A stretch of DNA of 64,000 bases, from NCBI RefSeq assembly GCF_025118155.1, contig NW_026251391.1:499501-563500 (forward strand). The letters are read 5' to 3'. The stretch is from Cokeromyces recurvatus (Eukaryota > Mucoromycota > Mucoromycetes > Mucorales > Mucoraceae). This document shows positions 1 to 12,280 of this stretch, one piece after another (the stretch's first letter is position 1; the number at the start of each line of letters is the position of its first letter). A program made the position numbers and the translations under genes. Below the pieces are notes generated by a model that saw only the letters and a list, made by a program, of their open reading frames with translations, was not told the origin of the DNA and did no database searches.

Positions 1-67
1 TATTAAAGGTTAAAGTCTATTAATTCCCTTTCAAGAAAAAAAGATTTTTTTTTTTCTGGAATCTTAC

Positions 68-376
68 ATTTTCTTCACCAATTTGTTTACTCAATGTTGG
101 TTTTCCAGAAGTACCCTTCATTTTACGACCGAGAATTTCAAATTTTGTCTTCTGGGTCTTTTGCTCGAAGGGATTGAATTCACCACGAATAAGACTAAGT
201 TTTTTGTCTGCATCGTTTTTGCCTACTTCTTTTGGAGCTCCCCTCTTGCGATCTTTTTTTGATTTATTAGCTTTTGATTGAGGACCTACAAGGCCTGCTG
301 CTTGAAGTGATTTCTTGAGTCTCTTTAATGCTGATCCTCCACTTCCTTTAGGTGCTTGTTGTTTAGTAGCTACCAT
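68..376 (-). CDS. NOP14: Nucleolar protein 14 (NOP14), N-terminal exon, cut by the window edge
   Basis: First coding exon, start ATG at 374-376, ending at 68 before a GTAAGA donor; the rest lies left of position 1. It encodes 103 residues: a lysine-rich start with an LKxxLKxAGL-like helix, then NPFEQKTQKTKFEILGRK and GTSGKPTLSKQ, the conserved NOP14 N-terminal block. NOP14 is an essential factor for 18S rRNA maturation and 40S subunit assembly in the nucleolus. Reading continues past 68 only as intron sequence, so the longer open frame down to position 20 is not all coding. The gene is divergent from SAM50 and shares a spacer of about 0.5 kb with it. The identification rests on the motif block alone, because most of the protein is outside the window. 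Confidence 0.85.
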
Positions 377-871
377 AATCTCGGTCTATATAAATATATA
401 TATATATATTTTTTTTTTTAAAAAAAAAGGATCTAAACGAGATCTTGACATTTGAAAAAAAAAAAAAAAAAAAAAAAAAGAAAAAAAATTTCAAAGGACG
501 TCACTAACTCCAAATTTGGAAATAAAACCCTTTAAAGAAAGAATACAAGAGTGTTGTGGAGTACCTTATTATTACTTACATAGTGTATATACCATATATA
601 TACATCCATATATATTTATATAGATAAATTCTCTATTTATTGCTCTACATCATGTTCATAATAGCTTTACTGCTTTCCGTTCCTCCTCTCCTTTTTTTTT
701 TTTAGTTATAAGTTATCATGTCATAAAAGTGATAATAATAATAAAAAGTTGTGACTGTGGATTGTATCAAAGGATAACATAAGTTTTCCTATGCTACCCT
801 TTTCTCGCCACCCCCAGTATTCATATATTAAACTTTGTTATTTAATACCTATATAAATACATATATTTTTA
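377..871. other. Divergent spacer NOP14/SAM50
   Basis: No gene seen. It holds TA microsatellite next to a T11/A9 tract at 409-428, an A-rich run near 455-488, and TA-rich stretches around 586-625. It must contain both promoters; I see no clear named site. Confidence 0.5.
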
Positions 872-2774
872 ATGGAGGATTCAAAGGTATTTCTTTTTTT
901 TTTTTTAAAAAAAAGGAAAGGAAAATGTGAATAATATGAAATAAATTAATTCGAGTAAAAACTTGATTTATAGTTACCTACAGAGGAAGAGCAACTTCGA
1001 CAAAGAACAGAAGCCTCAAAACGACTTTTTTCTTTGGTATAATAATAAATAGAATGGGTGTGGAAAGAGAGAGAGAGAGAAAGAGAGAAAGAAAGAATAA
1101 AGAAAAAAAAAAGACTTGAATAATTAAACCATTATTGACATTAACATGGTTAATATAGTTGGAACAGACAGCAGGAAATAAAGCCCATGTCAATTCTGTC
1201 ACCATTCTTGGTACAAAAGCGACTCGACCCGTATTTTTGGAAAAGGCAACTAAAAAAGTTCTAGAAGCCACTACTTTTGCAGATGTGATTAATAAAGCAC
1301 AACTTGTTGCTGAAGATTTACAACGTTTAGATATATTTGAATTCCCAGTTCAGGTTTTATTAGATAATGCATCAGAGAATGATCCACTCGCTCCTCCTGA
1401 TTCGATTAATGTAGTTTATCAGGTGAAAGAGAAAAGCAGAGTATTTATAAAGACAGGAACTGAAATTGGTAATAATGAAGGAAATATGGTAAGTTAAAAA
1501 AAAAAAGAGAGAGACAGGCAGCAAGATTTTATATATTATATGCAATAAATATGTATTTGTATATAATTATTTTTATATGTGTATATTTATTTATATATTT
1601 ATATAGAACGGATCATTGACTATTCGTAATGTATTTGGTGGTGCTGAATTTCTTGAGACTGTAGCTTCATTTGGTACTAGAAATAGCTCTGCATTCCAGG
1701 TATTTATAATAAAATAAAAGAATGTAAAATAAGGATGATAATAAATTAATTTGAATTTTAGTTTTCTCTTGGTAAGCCTGTTAATGCTTCACCTGATTCC
1801 AGAATAGATATCAATGCACATAGAGTACTTTGTAATAATACTCTAGCTTCCTCATATGAAGAATTGGCTAGAGGTGCTGGGTTACGTTATAAAACATCAT
1901 CTCGATTTGGCTATCATGAGCTTGGTTATGATGTTACTTGGCGATCAATTGATAGAGTTTCACCTAATGCATCACTCAGGTATATATATTAAAAAGACTA
2001 CATTTAGATTACATGACCTAATATATATATATATATATTATTAGCATTCGTCAAGAAGCAGGTGAATCTCTTAAATCGTCAATCCATCATGTGTTTATTC
2101 GTGAACGTAGAGATGATATGTTATTGCCATCAAATGGACATTATCTTCGACTGACACAAGAATTATCAGGTCTATTTGGTTTAGGAAACGCACACTTTTT
2201 TAAATCAGACCTCGAAACACAATATTGTAAACAATTTGGTGGTGGACAGATATGGATGAATAATGAAAAGGGGGAGGAAGATGCCATGTTGATGGGTGTT
2301 CATCCAGGATATGTTTTAAGTACAACCTTTAGAGCTGGCTGGCTGGCTTCATTAAGCGATCATCCTAAAGCCTCTACAGTCTCCGATCGTTTTATTTTGG
2401 GGGGACCGTTATCAGTCCGTGGATTTAGAACTGCAGGAATTGGACCAAGGGATTATAAAGATGCCTTGGGTGGTACCATGTATTGGGCAGCAGGTGTTAG
2501 CGCAATAGCACCTTTACCAAAATATGAAAGTAAACCATTAAGAGCCCATGTGTTCCTTAATGCGGGCACAAACATACCATGGAAAACAGGTACATCATTA
2601 CAGTCTACAACACAAGCGTTGGTTCAATCACCTAGCATCTCTACTGGTTTGGGTCTCATTTATCGTCATAGTATTGCTCGTATTGAATTAAATTATTGTA
2701 TCCCATTAACAGCTGCAAGAGGAGATCAAATCAAGAGAGGTTTACAGTTGGGTATTGGATTGAACTTTTTGTAG
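872..2774 (+). CDS. SAM50: SAM50/Omp85 mitochondrial outer membrane beta-barrel assembly protein
   Basis: Six exons: 872-886, 986-1036, 1159-1488, 1607-1699, 1762-1979, 2045-2774; 478 residues, the usual SAM50 size. All junctions keep phase. The first exon is only 15 nt (MEDSK) and the second 51 nt (EEQLRQRTEASKRLFSL). Residues about 30-115 form the POTRA-like domain (VNSVTILGTKATRPVFLEK onward). The remainder is the bacterial surface antigen barrel, with FILGGPLSVRGFR in the conserved loop 6 region and a C-terminal beta-signal ending LQLGIGLNFL. SAM50 inserts beta-barrel proteins such as porin and Tom40 into the mitochondrial outer membrane. The two small 5' exons are my reconstruction; the body of the gene is firm. 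Confidence 0.92.
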
Positions 2775-2943
2775 AATTTAAAAAAAGAAAGAAAGAAAGA
2801 AAGAAGAGAAAAAAAAAAGGGAAATAAATCTGTTTATTTATTTATTCTTCTATTATACATTATATACATTATATGATACATAATTTACAAGAATATAATT
2901 GCTGCTATATATTATAAATTAAAACGAGGAGATGCACTCAAAT

Positions 2944-3827
2944 TTACTTTCTACCGAAAAGTAGTTGTAAATCATCGAGTCTTCTACTTTTGTTTTCATC
3001 TCTGGACATATATAACTCATTTACAAGTACATGTTTTCTATTTTGAATTTCTAAAATCCTTTCTTCCACTGTGTCTCGCATAATAAAGCGTGTAACTACA
3101 ACATCCTTGGATTGTCCTAATCGATGCACTCGATCAATGGCTTGTGATTCAATTGCAAAATTCCACCAAGGATCCTAGTGAATGGATGATCATATATTAA
3201 GATAATATACTTTTTTTTTTAAAAAAAAGAAAAAGAAAAAGGCTTACCATCATAATTACACGATTTGCACAGGTTAAATTTAACCCAACACCACCTGCTC
3301 TTAAACTGATTAATAAAACATCAATACCATCAGGTTTTGTGAACTCCTTTAGGACCTTCTCACGTTGTGCTTGTGCTTGTGTACCATCTAATCTTGTAAA
3401 TGGAATTGATTCATAGTTTAACCCTTCTTCTATTAAATCAAGAAAACCAGTAAATTGTGAGAATACAACGGTTTTATGATTTTCCTTCATGTTTTGCTTC
3501 AAGTGTTTGGTTAATGCGTTCATCTTAGTCGATGGTTTAAAGCCACCTACAACTCTTTGAATTTCAAATTTTATACCGCTTGTTGTGGGCTTCTTAGAAG
3601 TAATAAGGTGATTATCATTTGTTGATTTAGCATCCTTGTTATCGATTTCTTGTTGATCATCCTCTGACACCTTTTGTTGGGCAAATTCAAGTAATTCACT
3701 TTGAGAAATAGGTCCATATCTACAAATAGGACATTCACCTGGCATTCCTTCATTCTCTTTTTTCTATAGTGATAATAAAAATAATAATAGAATAGTTTTG
3801 GTTATATGCCATTATAAATGAGACCTA

Positions 3828-3859
<32 letters not shown>

Positions 3860-6607
3860 ATATTAGCTTTTTACCTGAAAGTAATCCATAACACATGGCC
3901 TACAAGCAAAATGCATACACGGCATACCAATCATAGTATCTAATGTCTCAAAGCAAATGGGACATTCATTATCAATAGGTAAAGTTCTTTCTTCTGTTAA
4001 AGGTGCATCTATTGACATGCTAGTATTCGATTTCTGACTTTGAGAATAATGACTCGATCCATATTGCTCTAAAGCAAGCATGTTCTGCAAAATACTAAGT
4101 CCATAACTACTGCTACCTTCTGAAGAAACTGTTCCTTGACTAAAGTCTTCTAAACTTTTACTTGCAATCAACTTTTCTAACTTTATACCTTTTCCATTAG
4201 AAGCCTTAATTTCTTCCTTTAATGCTTCTTTACTTTGAAGTGCAAGGTAAGGATGACAGCATATTTGCCTTAAACGCGTCAAGAGTTGAAAAATGGAGGC
4301 ATAATTTTTACCTAATTTTCCTGCTTCACAGAAATAGGAAAATTTGATTTGTGAATCATTATAGATAGCATCATAGATATCTTGTTCCTCTCGAGAAAAT
4401 GATAAATATTCGATATGGACAGTTTTAGGAGGTAAAGGAACCATGAGTTCGCCATGGCTATCTCGCATAGCTTTTGTTCTTCTTAAGACAATAGGTTCTA
4501 ATACAGTTTGCACAGCAGTTAAAGCTCGAGTATCTTTTTTTTCAAAAGGCACGGTGATGAACGTGTTCCAGAAGGTATGGTTTGCCCATGGTTCATGACG
4601 AAGAAATCGGACAAGACTAAAGAGATCATCCAATTTATTTTGAATAGGTGTGCCTGTAACAGCCCAACGTCGTATTGCATTCACATCACGACAAGCTTGA
4701 GAGGCTTTACTTTGTCTGTTTTTAATTTGATGTGCCTCATCCAATACAACACGCCAGAACTCAATTCCAAAGATAGGAGAATTATAAATTGCGTTTTCCT
4801 TTGATTTTGTCCATTCTGATATTAATACACCATAAGTTGTAATTAAGATATCGGGTGCTGTACCATCCCAATGACAAAGACGTTGAGTAGAAGTATAATT
4901 AGAACGATCATCTCCATAAAATAATTCGACTGTAATTGTCTTTGGTTTAGATGCACGTAGAATTTCATCACGCCATTGTGCTAATAATGACATAGGACAT
5001 ACGATAAGTGTTGTAGGTGACTTTTTACTACGTAAAGTCATAGTTGATAGTTTCTGAGAATTGTCATGCCTATATCTATTTGTATGAATTAAACTCAATA
5101 TTTCTATCGTTTTACCAAGTCCCATTTCTTAAAAAAAAAAAAAAAGAAAGAACGAACTATTGTTAAATAAATAATATACATATATTAGTGTTATACATTT
5201 ACCATCAGCTAAAATGCCACCTCTTTCTTGTTTATTTGCTTCAGGAAACTCTAGACTTATTTCGCCTAAAGAAGTGTATCTTTGATTAGACTTCAAAAAA
5301 GAAAAAAAAAAGAAAAGCAATAGTTATTACTTTACCACTATATGGATTAAAATAAAAGAATCTATGCTCATCAGCAAAATCGCCTGGAAAATTATATTCC
5401 TCCCATAATGGATGCATTGATCTCATATCAATATCATTGTCATCAAGATCATATGATTCTTTTGCTATCATCCAAGCTAATGCCTAAAATAATAGATCAG
5501 ATGAATACCATTTACTTGCCTGTTTATTAAAGAAGTATGTATGTAGTTTACTCTTTTCTGATATTCTTTCAATTCAATTGCCATTGTAGCTGGTTGATCT
5601 GCAGGTTTTATTTGTGAATCAAATACTTGAGCCTTTTCATAAATTGTATCCAATTGGTCGTCAGTTACTTCTTTTTCCTCTTCTTCATCATCTTCCATTA
5701 TACCTTCATTATGACTAGTAGTAGAAGATAACTTATCCTCACTCTCTTTTGCAGTTAATGTCTGCAAAAGTAAATTTCGAGAATCTTCCTCTCCTACTAC
5801 ATTTATTCTTTGAATAGAAGAACGTACAGGCTTTAATCCTAATTGTCGAAACATTCGTAGTAGGGCTAATTTCCTCGATTGGGATATATCATGAATTGTA
5901 GTGCTATTTTTTTGCTTTAACTTTTTTGTTTGAGTTGTGGGAGAATTCATACTTTGCATAGCCGTAGGTAATAGATAACATTTGATCAATAGAATCATAT
6001 CTTCACCAATTTGTAATATTGGAGGACACCAGACGATAGTACCTTCAAAAAGACAAAGTTGTTGATCTAACAGGATCGACATGTAATTGGCTACATCTCT
6101 AGGTAATCGACCTAATTCTCTTCCATTAGCTGTAAAACGAACAATCTGATTCCCATTTTTTTTCCCTAAACCAGCTGTATTATCTCTAACAATTGTAATC
6201 ACATCTCCTTCTTTTACTGGACTTTTCCCTTTATATAATGACCAACCTTTTATTTAAAAGTTAGTTATCTACTTTTACTCTTTTTCTTTCTTTCTTTCTT
6301 TCTCTCTCTCTCTCTCTCTCTTTTTTTTTTTTTTTTTTTTTTGCATGATCATTTTACCTGTTATGACTAGGTCACCAATATAATATTTTAATTCTTTTGG
6401 TTTACTTGGTTTTGTAGTCAATAAAGTATTTGTTGAAGAAGATTGCTGTTGTTGTTGAGGCTCTGTAAAATAGAGATTGATAGCTAATTCAACATTATTG
6501 TTAGAGCGATGTAAAAGGTTTTCAAGAACGTTTATAGAAACGTCGCCTAAAATACTTCTTAAAGATTCAATAGAGGCCTCATCTCTAGGACGTTTAATAT
6601 TTGACAT
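2944..6607 (-). CDS. RAD5: RAD5-like SNF2 helicase / RING E3 ubiquitin ligase
   Basis: Seven exons in transcript order: 6607-6358, 6246-5552, 5483-5331, 5290-5203, 5127-3875, 3763-3248, 3174-2944; 1061 residues, all phases consistent. Domain order is a UBA/CUE-like N-terminal helix bundle (residues about 15-50), a HIRAN-type domain (about 85-180), SNF2 ATPase with Walker A MGLGKT and DEAH in [11 protein letters not shown], a RING finger inserted between the two ATPase lobes (CPIC...CMHFACRPC...CPIC), and helicase C with RVHRLGQ. This layout is diagnostic of RAD5/HLTF. The enzyme polyubiquitinates PCNA and remodels stalled forks in error-free damage tolerance. The gene is divergent from hexokinase. 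Intron 1 contains GA and A repeats. Confidence 0.95.
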
Positions 6608-7746
6608 GAGTTTTATAAATTAAGGATAATACAAAAAAGGGAAACATCGATTCATTATTTTCATATGCTATTTTTCTTTCTCAGTTGTCATTAAACTTTT
6701 TTTTTTTATTTTATTTTATTTTATTTTATTTTATTTTTTTTCTGCGTAGTATTATTATTATACGCGTTCTTTTTATTATAACGCGTATGATCGGATATAT
6801 TATAAACGATTTTAGGAGGAGATCGATAAGTCAAGACACAGGGTGAAATGTCTCTTATCTAATAAACCCTTTAGCTAAAATCCAAAGAATAGATAACAAT
6901 ATGCTGATCTTCCCTTTTTTATTCAACTGTCTTAAAATAATACTATAGAAATCGATAGAGTAACCTTTTCTTTTAAAAGTAAGAAACATTATTCATAAGC
7001 ATAAGGAAAAAAAAGGGGGGAAGGATCCATGTTAAATTAGATATTACATAATAAATGGAAGGGAACCAAAACCTGTTTATTAATCAAATCATTTAAATAA
7101 AAAAAAGGGGGGAAAAGAAGAATAGCTTGTCTTCTTTTATTGTTATCAATCAACAATAAAAGGAGTTTTTCTTTCCTCTTTTTTTTTTCAAAAAAAAAAA
7201 AAGAATTAATGGTTTATCCTTTTTTTTATCCTACTTTTGACATATTCCCTTCATTGGTTCAATATAACGAAAAAGGATTAATAGTCACAGAGTGTTTGTG
7301 ATTAAATAACAGATCTTTTTTTTTTTAAAAAAAAAAAGAAATAAAACAAATGAAATAAAAGAAACATTTGACAAAGTAAATAATAAAAAGTTGATATTTT
7401 TTAAAATAAAAAGGCTCTTTTATATATGAATTTATACTCTTATTGCTGTTATATAAAGAATCTTTATTTTATTTATGTATGTATTTATCTTACATGTATT
7501 TCTTTTTTTTTATTATTATTTCATTAATATAATAGATTCTGAACTGATACCATATCATCTGCTAAATCACTCATTTGTTTCAAATAAAAAAAAAAAAGGA
7601 AAAGTCTATATTTAAAAGTCCGTAGCATAAATACTAAAATTTTGTCCTTTCCTTAAATAATTCTTTTTCTTTTTTTCTTTTTTTTTTTTTTCTTGTTTTT
7701 GTTTTCTATTATTATTAAATAAATAATATATTTTCATTTTAATAAA
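6608..7746. other. Divergent spacer RAD5/hexokinase
   Basis: No gene seen. Contains a TTTTA pentanucleotide repeat at about 6708-6736, two ACGCG motifs near 6761 and 6780, T9CA13 at about 7181-7202, a T11/A11 tract at 7316-7337 and a long T/C-rich stretch just upstream of the hexokinase start (7655-7692). Confidence 0.5.
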
Positions 7747-9507
7747 ATGGCATCAAAGGCACCTCAAGCATATGAAGTTGATGTGAATGAGCTCGATGGT
7801 ACTCCCGAGCAACAAGCTTATATGAAAGATATTATTGATCAATTTACTATTGATACTGATTATCTCAAGCAAGTTCGCGATCACTTTATGGTTGAAATGA
7901 AGAAGGGTCTTGATAAAGAAGGTTCTACTGTTGCCATGATTCCTTCTTATGTTGAAGGTCGTTTAACAGGTAAATTTATAATCTAGTGTTTTTCTTTTTC
8001 TTTTTGCCAAGTATATAAATAGAACTAACGCCTTTTTCTTTCTATTCTAATAGGTAAAGAAGAAGGTCATTTCCTTGCTCTTGATTTAGGTGGTACCAAT
8101 TTGAGAGTTGTTCTTGTTACTCTTGAAGGTCAAGGAAAGTTCAAAACTGTCTCTTCTAAATCGAGAGTTTCTGAAGAGTTGAAGATGGGCCCAATGCGTA
8201 ACTTATGTGGTACGTTATTTTTAATTCCCCCCCCCAAACTGCTAAACAAAACACCCTATTACTGTGAAAAAAAATGAAACCTTTCTTGAACTCCGATTAA
8301 CAAGGCTATTCTTTTTTTATATATAAATGTATAAATATATATATAGATTATATTGCTGAATGTGTTGATACTTTCTTAACTGAACAAGGTCTTGAAGATC
8401 AAGAAATTGAACTTAACTTGGGTTATACTTTCTCTTTCCCTGTTCTTCAAACAAAGGTAATATAAATAGTCTTTTTTTATATAGATTTGATAATCTAGGA
8501 TGTGAACCCTTATTTTTTTTTCTTTTCTTTTCTTTCTCTTATAATAGATCAATCGAGGTGTCCTTTCTACTTGGACTAAGGGTTTTGCTTGTAGTGGTGC
8601 AGTTGGTAAAGATCCTGTTTTGTTATTGCAAGATGCTCTTTTAAGAAAACATGTCCCTGTTAAGGTATCTGCTCTTGTAAACGATACTGTGGGTACCCTT
8701 TTGTCCAATGCCTATAATAAACCTGCTACCTTAGCTGGTCTCATTTTAGGTACTGGTGCTAATGGTGCTTATATTGAAAAAATGAAGAATATTGGCAAGT
8801 GGAAAGGTGGTAAGACAACTTCAGATGAAATGATTATTAACATGGAATTCGGTGCCTTTGATAACGAACGTAGAATCTTACCTCTTACTCGTTTCGATAA
8901 CAAGCTTGATCGTGAATCTATTAACCCTCATGCTCAACTTTATGAAAAGATGATTTCTGGTATGTATCTCGGTGAAATTACCCGTAACGTCCTTACCGAT
9001 ATGATTGATCGTGAACTTCTCTTGAAGCGTGAAGAAAATACTTCATTTGCTTGGTCCAAGGAAATTTCTCGACATTGGTCCTTTGAAACTGCTTTTATGT
9101 CAAACATTGAAGCCGATAACTCCAAGGATTTCGCTTACACAAAAGAAATTTTGGATACTAATCTCAGTTTGCATGATATCACAACAACTGAAGCCAAGTT
9201 CATTAAGAAGATTTGTGAATTGGTTGGTAAGCGTGCTGCTCGTCTTGCTGCTTGTTCAATTGCTGCTATTGTTCAACATTGTGGTGCCGCTGAAGAAGGT
9301 TGTGATATCGGTATTGATGGCTCTCTTTACGAATTTTACCCCTCTTTTGAAGATAGAATGTATGAAGCTCTTTCTGAATTGATGCCTGAAATTAGTGATA
9401 TCCGTAAGACCATTCGTCTTGGTCTTGCTAAGGACGGTAGCGGTGTTGGTGCTGCTCTCACTGCTTGTGTTGCTGCTCGTATGGAAAACGCTCGAGCTTC
9501 TGCTTAA
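7747..9507 (+). CDS. Hexokinase
   Basis: Four exons: 7747-7969, 8054-8209, 8347-8456, 8548-9507; 482 residues, the normal fungal hexokinase length. LALDLGGTNLRVV (about residue 80-92) is the phosphate-1 ATP site; FSFPVLQTKINRGVLSTWTK matches the hexokinase signature; ALVNDTVGTLL holds the catalytic Asp; LILGTGANGAY is the phosphate-2/connect region; and GIDGSLY is near the adenosine site. It phosphorylates glucose and other hexoses at C6 with ATP, the entry to glycolysis. No clear sign separates hexokinase from glucokinase specificity or shows a regulatory (Hxk2-like) role. Convergent with NAE1. Confidence 0.95.
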
Positions 9508-9823
9508 GCTAATATATAAATATATATAAATGTATATATATTTATATATAATATATATGTTATATATACACATACGTATTATTTTTTTTTTACTTTTTCT
9601 ACTCCTCTTTTTTAATTTTTTTTTTATTTCCATTATGTCATCATTTATCATTTTTCTTACATAGATGTACACATATTTTCTTCATTAGATATGAATTGAA
9701 GTTTGTATTTTATTAATCTTTTATGTGTATTTCATAAATCATTTTAATGTATTTTTGTATACTTTATTAAAAAAAAAGCATTTATTTAAAAAAAAAAAAA
9801 AAATTGATTTTTTATTTTTTGTC
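9508..9823. other. Convergent 3' spacer hexokinase/NAE1
   Basis: Only 3' flank sequence: TA-rich repeats at 9513-9565 and T/A tracts at 9582-9626 and 9768-9803. No gene seen. Confidence 0.5.
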
Positions 9824-10732
9824 TTATAATTCAAATACACTGCTTGTAGAACTAATGCCATTAAATACACAAGTGTTATTAATAGGTATATATTGATGAG
9901 TTATCATTTTAATCGCTTCCTGAGCTGCCAAGCCACCTATAAGAGAAGCCAAATTCGGGGTTTCCAAGTTACTAAAGTGTAAACTAAAAAAAAAAAAAAA
10001 AAAAGTAAGTTCCGATAAAAAAAAAAAAAGAAGTTTAGCCTTACTAGTTTACTAAAGCCTTATCAAATGTATCGCTTTTTAATATTCTTTCTTCTATATC
10101 CTTAGACATGATGCCCAGCTCTTCCATTAATAATTGTGCTTGTTCTTCCAGTTTATCATAATCTTCGATTGAATCTAGTTTAAAGTTAAGAAAAAATGTC
10201 AAGAAAAGAAGTTTTCTATTTATACCTGGTAAATAGCCATATTCTGACTGGAATCTATCTGCTGCTTTGAATACAAAATAGTAACAAAAGTTTTCTTCAT
10301 TATTAAACAAGTTGACTAAAATAAATAATAACTTAGCTTTATTTTATTTTAGTTTTACTTGTTATTAACTTACTTAATTTCTCTGGAGATAATTGATTTT
10401 CAGATAATAATTTATACTGAATAACACGAATATTTGAGGCATTTTTGCAGAAAAGTTCGATTGTTTCATCTGGAATTTGTACATGAAAGTCTTTTACTCT
10501 TTCTTTAATTGTATTAAAATCAGATAAAGCCTTTTCACGATACCTAAAACATACACACAAGTTAAAATTATAAAATAGAATGAATAACATATAAACTTAC
10601 ACATTTTGTAAAGCAATATAATTACAAGTATCTGATTTCATATCAGGTAATTTTCCTGATAAAGGCAATTGACCTTGACCCTCATTATCAATAAAATCAC
10701 GTACAGTTCGTGCTAAAATCCAAAAATAAGGT

Positions 10733-10788
<56 letters not shown>

Positions 10789-12074
10789 AATCAAGTTAAA
10801 AATTTAAGCTTTTGCAATATGTGGAGCATCTAATTAGACTTACATTACTATTTACATTCTGACAGCACGGATCTTCAAATATATGTCGGAGTTCTGATGA
10901 AATCTAGTATGATGATTTGTTTAATAAAAAGAATTGAATAAATCAATTAGAAAAATGTATTACATTATTTGTAGGTGCAAGTCTCCAAACATTCGCGATA
11001 GCTTCTTCAAAGTTTTCTTCTTCGGGAGTCCTCATATCAGCTCGAAGTCTTTTAATAAATTCTTGTCTTTGTTGATAGCTTTGTGGAAGTTGTCCTTCAT
11101 GTTCTGATTTCCAAATTTCAGCATATTTTAAAAGAATGACAACAAAAGGTACTTGACTATGGTCGGTTTGATCTAAACTGTCTAAATCATATCTTTCAAC
11201 ATATTCACTTAGTTGTTTAAAAGGACAATTTAGACGAAGATCAGTTGTATTCTCGGGATGAGTCTCGATAACTGAAAAGAATAAATTAATCTTGATTCTT
11301 GATATCAATCTTTTTTTTTTCATTCGTGTAAACTTACTTCTATGTTGTGGTGATTGTATTGAAAAGAAGCCTACGAGTCCTTTACTTTTGCCAATAATGA
11401 GGCTTTTACTAAAATGATGGCAAAAGGATGCTATTGTTGGTAAATAATTGTCAGACAAGTTAACTGCAATAATCATTGTAAAAGGTTCAAAGAAACTAAT
11501 ATCATTTTCTATTAATTGAACAGGACTCTTATTGTTTTGTTTGTTTGTTAATAAATTTCTATTTGAATCGAATTACTTCCTATTTACCTTTTCGACATAA
11601 TCTACTACAACATCTTCATTTAGTTCTTGAAGCAATTCTGCTGCACATTTAGCTTTTGAAAGACCTGTACTATCAGGCCCTAAAAAGAAATTACTGCGAA
11701 TGTCATCTTTTGTTATTTTCTCATCATCCACAATCGTAACATGGCCAACGCCTAAATAAATAATGTACTTGAGTATATATAGAAAATTGGCACAATCTTG
11801 TTAACATTTATTCATTTTTGTTATATTTACCTGGCAATACTAAATTCTTAATTATTTCACAACTTGTTGAGTTGACGTTTAACAAACAAATATTGGCACC
11901 TTCTAAAGCTTGCTGTCCAGTAGTTGCCCACAGTCTAAAGATATTAACATTGATGTTAATGATAAGTGCATAAAAGTTTTTTTTTTTTTTTTATAATTAT
12001 TATTATTGTTGCTAAATAATACACCTTAGTTGACGATCATATTTTTGACTTTTTAAATCAATTGCAATAGACAT
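9824..12074 (-). CDS. NAE1: NEDD8-activating enzyme E1 regulatory subunit (ULA1/APP-BP1/NAE1)
   Basis: Eleven exons: 12074-12025, 11934-11831, 11751-11588, 11527-11338, 11271-10964, 10903-10844, 10734-10601, 10543-10374, 10315-10226, 10174-10045, 9983-9824; 519 residues, close to the family length of about 530. The start [20 protein letters not shown] is typical of the family. It is followed by a Rossmann-like half-adenylation domain ([30 protein letters not shown]), [18 protein letters not shown], the [11 protein letters not shown] block and the C-terminal [20 protein letters not shown]. As in the family there is no catalytic cysteine; it pairs with UBA3 to activate NEDD8 for cullins. Intron 6 contains an A51 run directly before its 3' splice site (see findings). 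Confidence 0.93.
10736..10786. repeat. T51 homopolymer inside NAE1 intron 6
   Basis: Uninterrupted run of T on the plus strand, A51 in the NAE1 sense strand, abutting the AG acceptor at 10735/10736. Its exact length may be an assembly estimate. Confidence 0.8.
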
Positions 12075-12280
12075 TCTGTTTTATTTTATTTTTTTTAATA
12101 ATAGAAACGTAGTAGAAAATGGTTGAAACGCGGTGCCTAAGATTTAAGGCATACTGATTGCGTCATATTTTCTGGATTTAGATTATCAGTTTTGTAAACA
12201 AATTTATTATATGAAGTATGCTGCACCCTTTTTTTTTTTTTTTTTTTGTTTTTTATTTTATTTTTTTTTTTAATAATTAG

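Noticed and set aside
978..1271. 97-residue minus-strand frame
   Set aside because: It overlaps SAM50 exons 2 and 3 antisense and consists of low-complexity Phe/Leu/Ser from a purine-rich intron.
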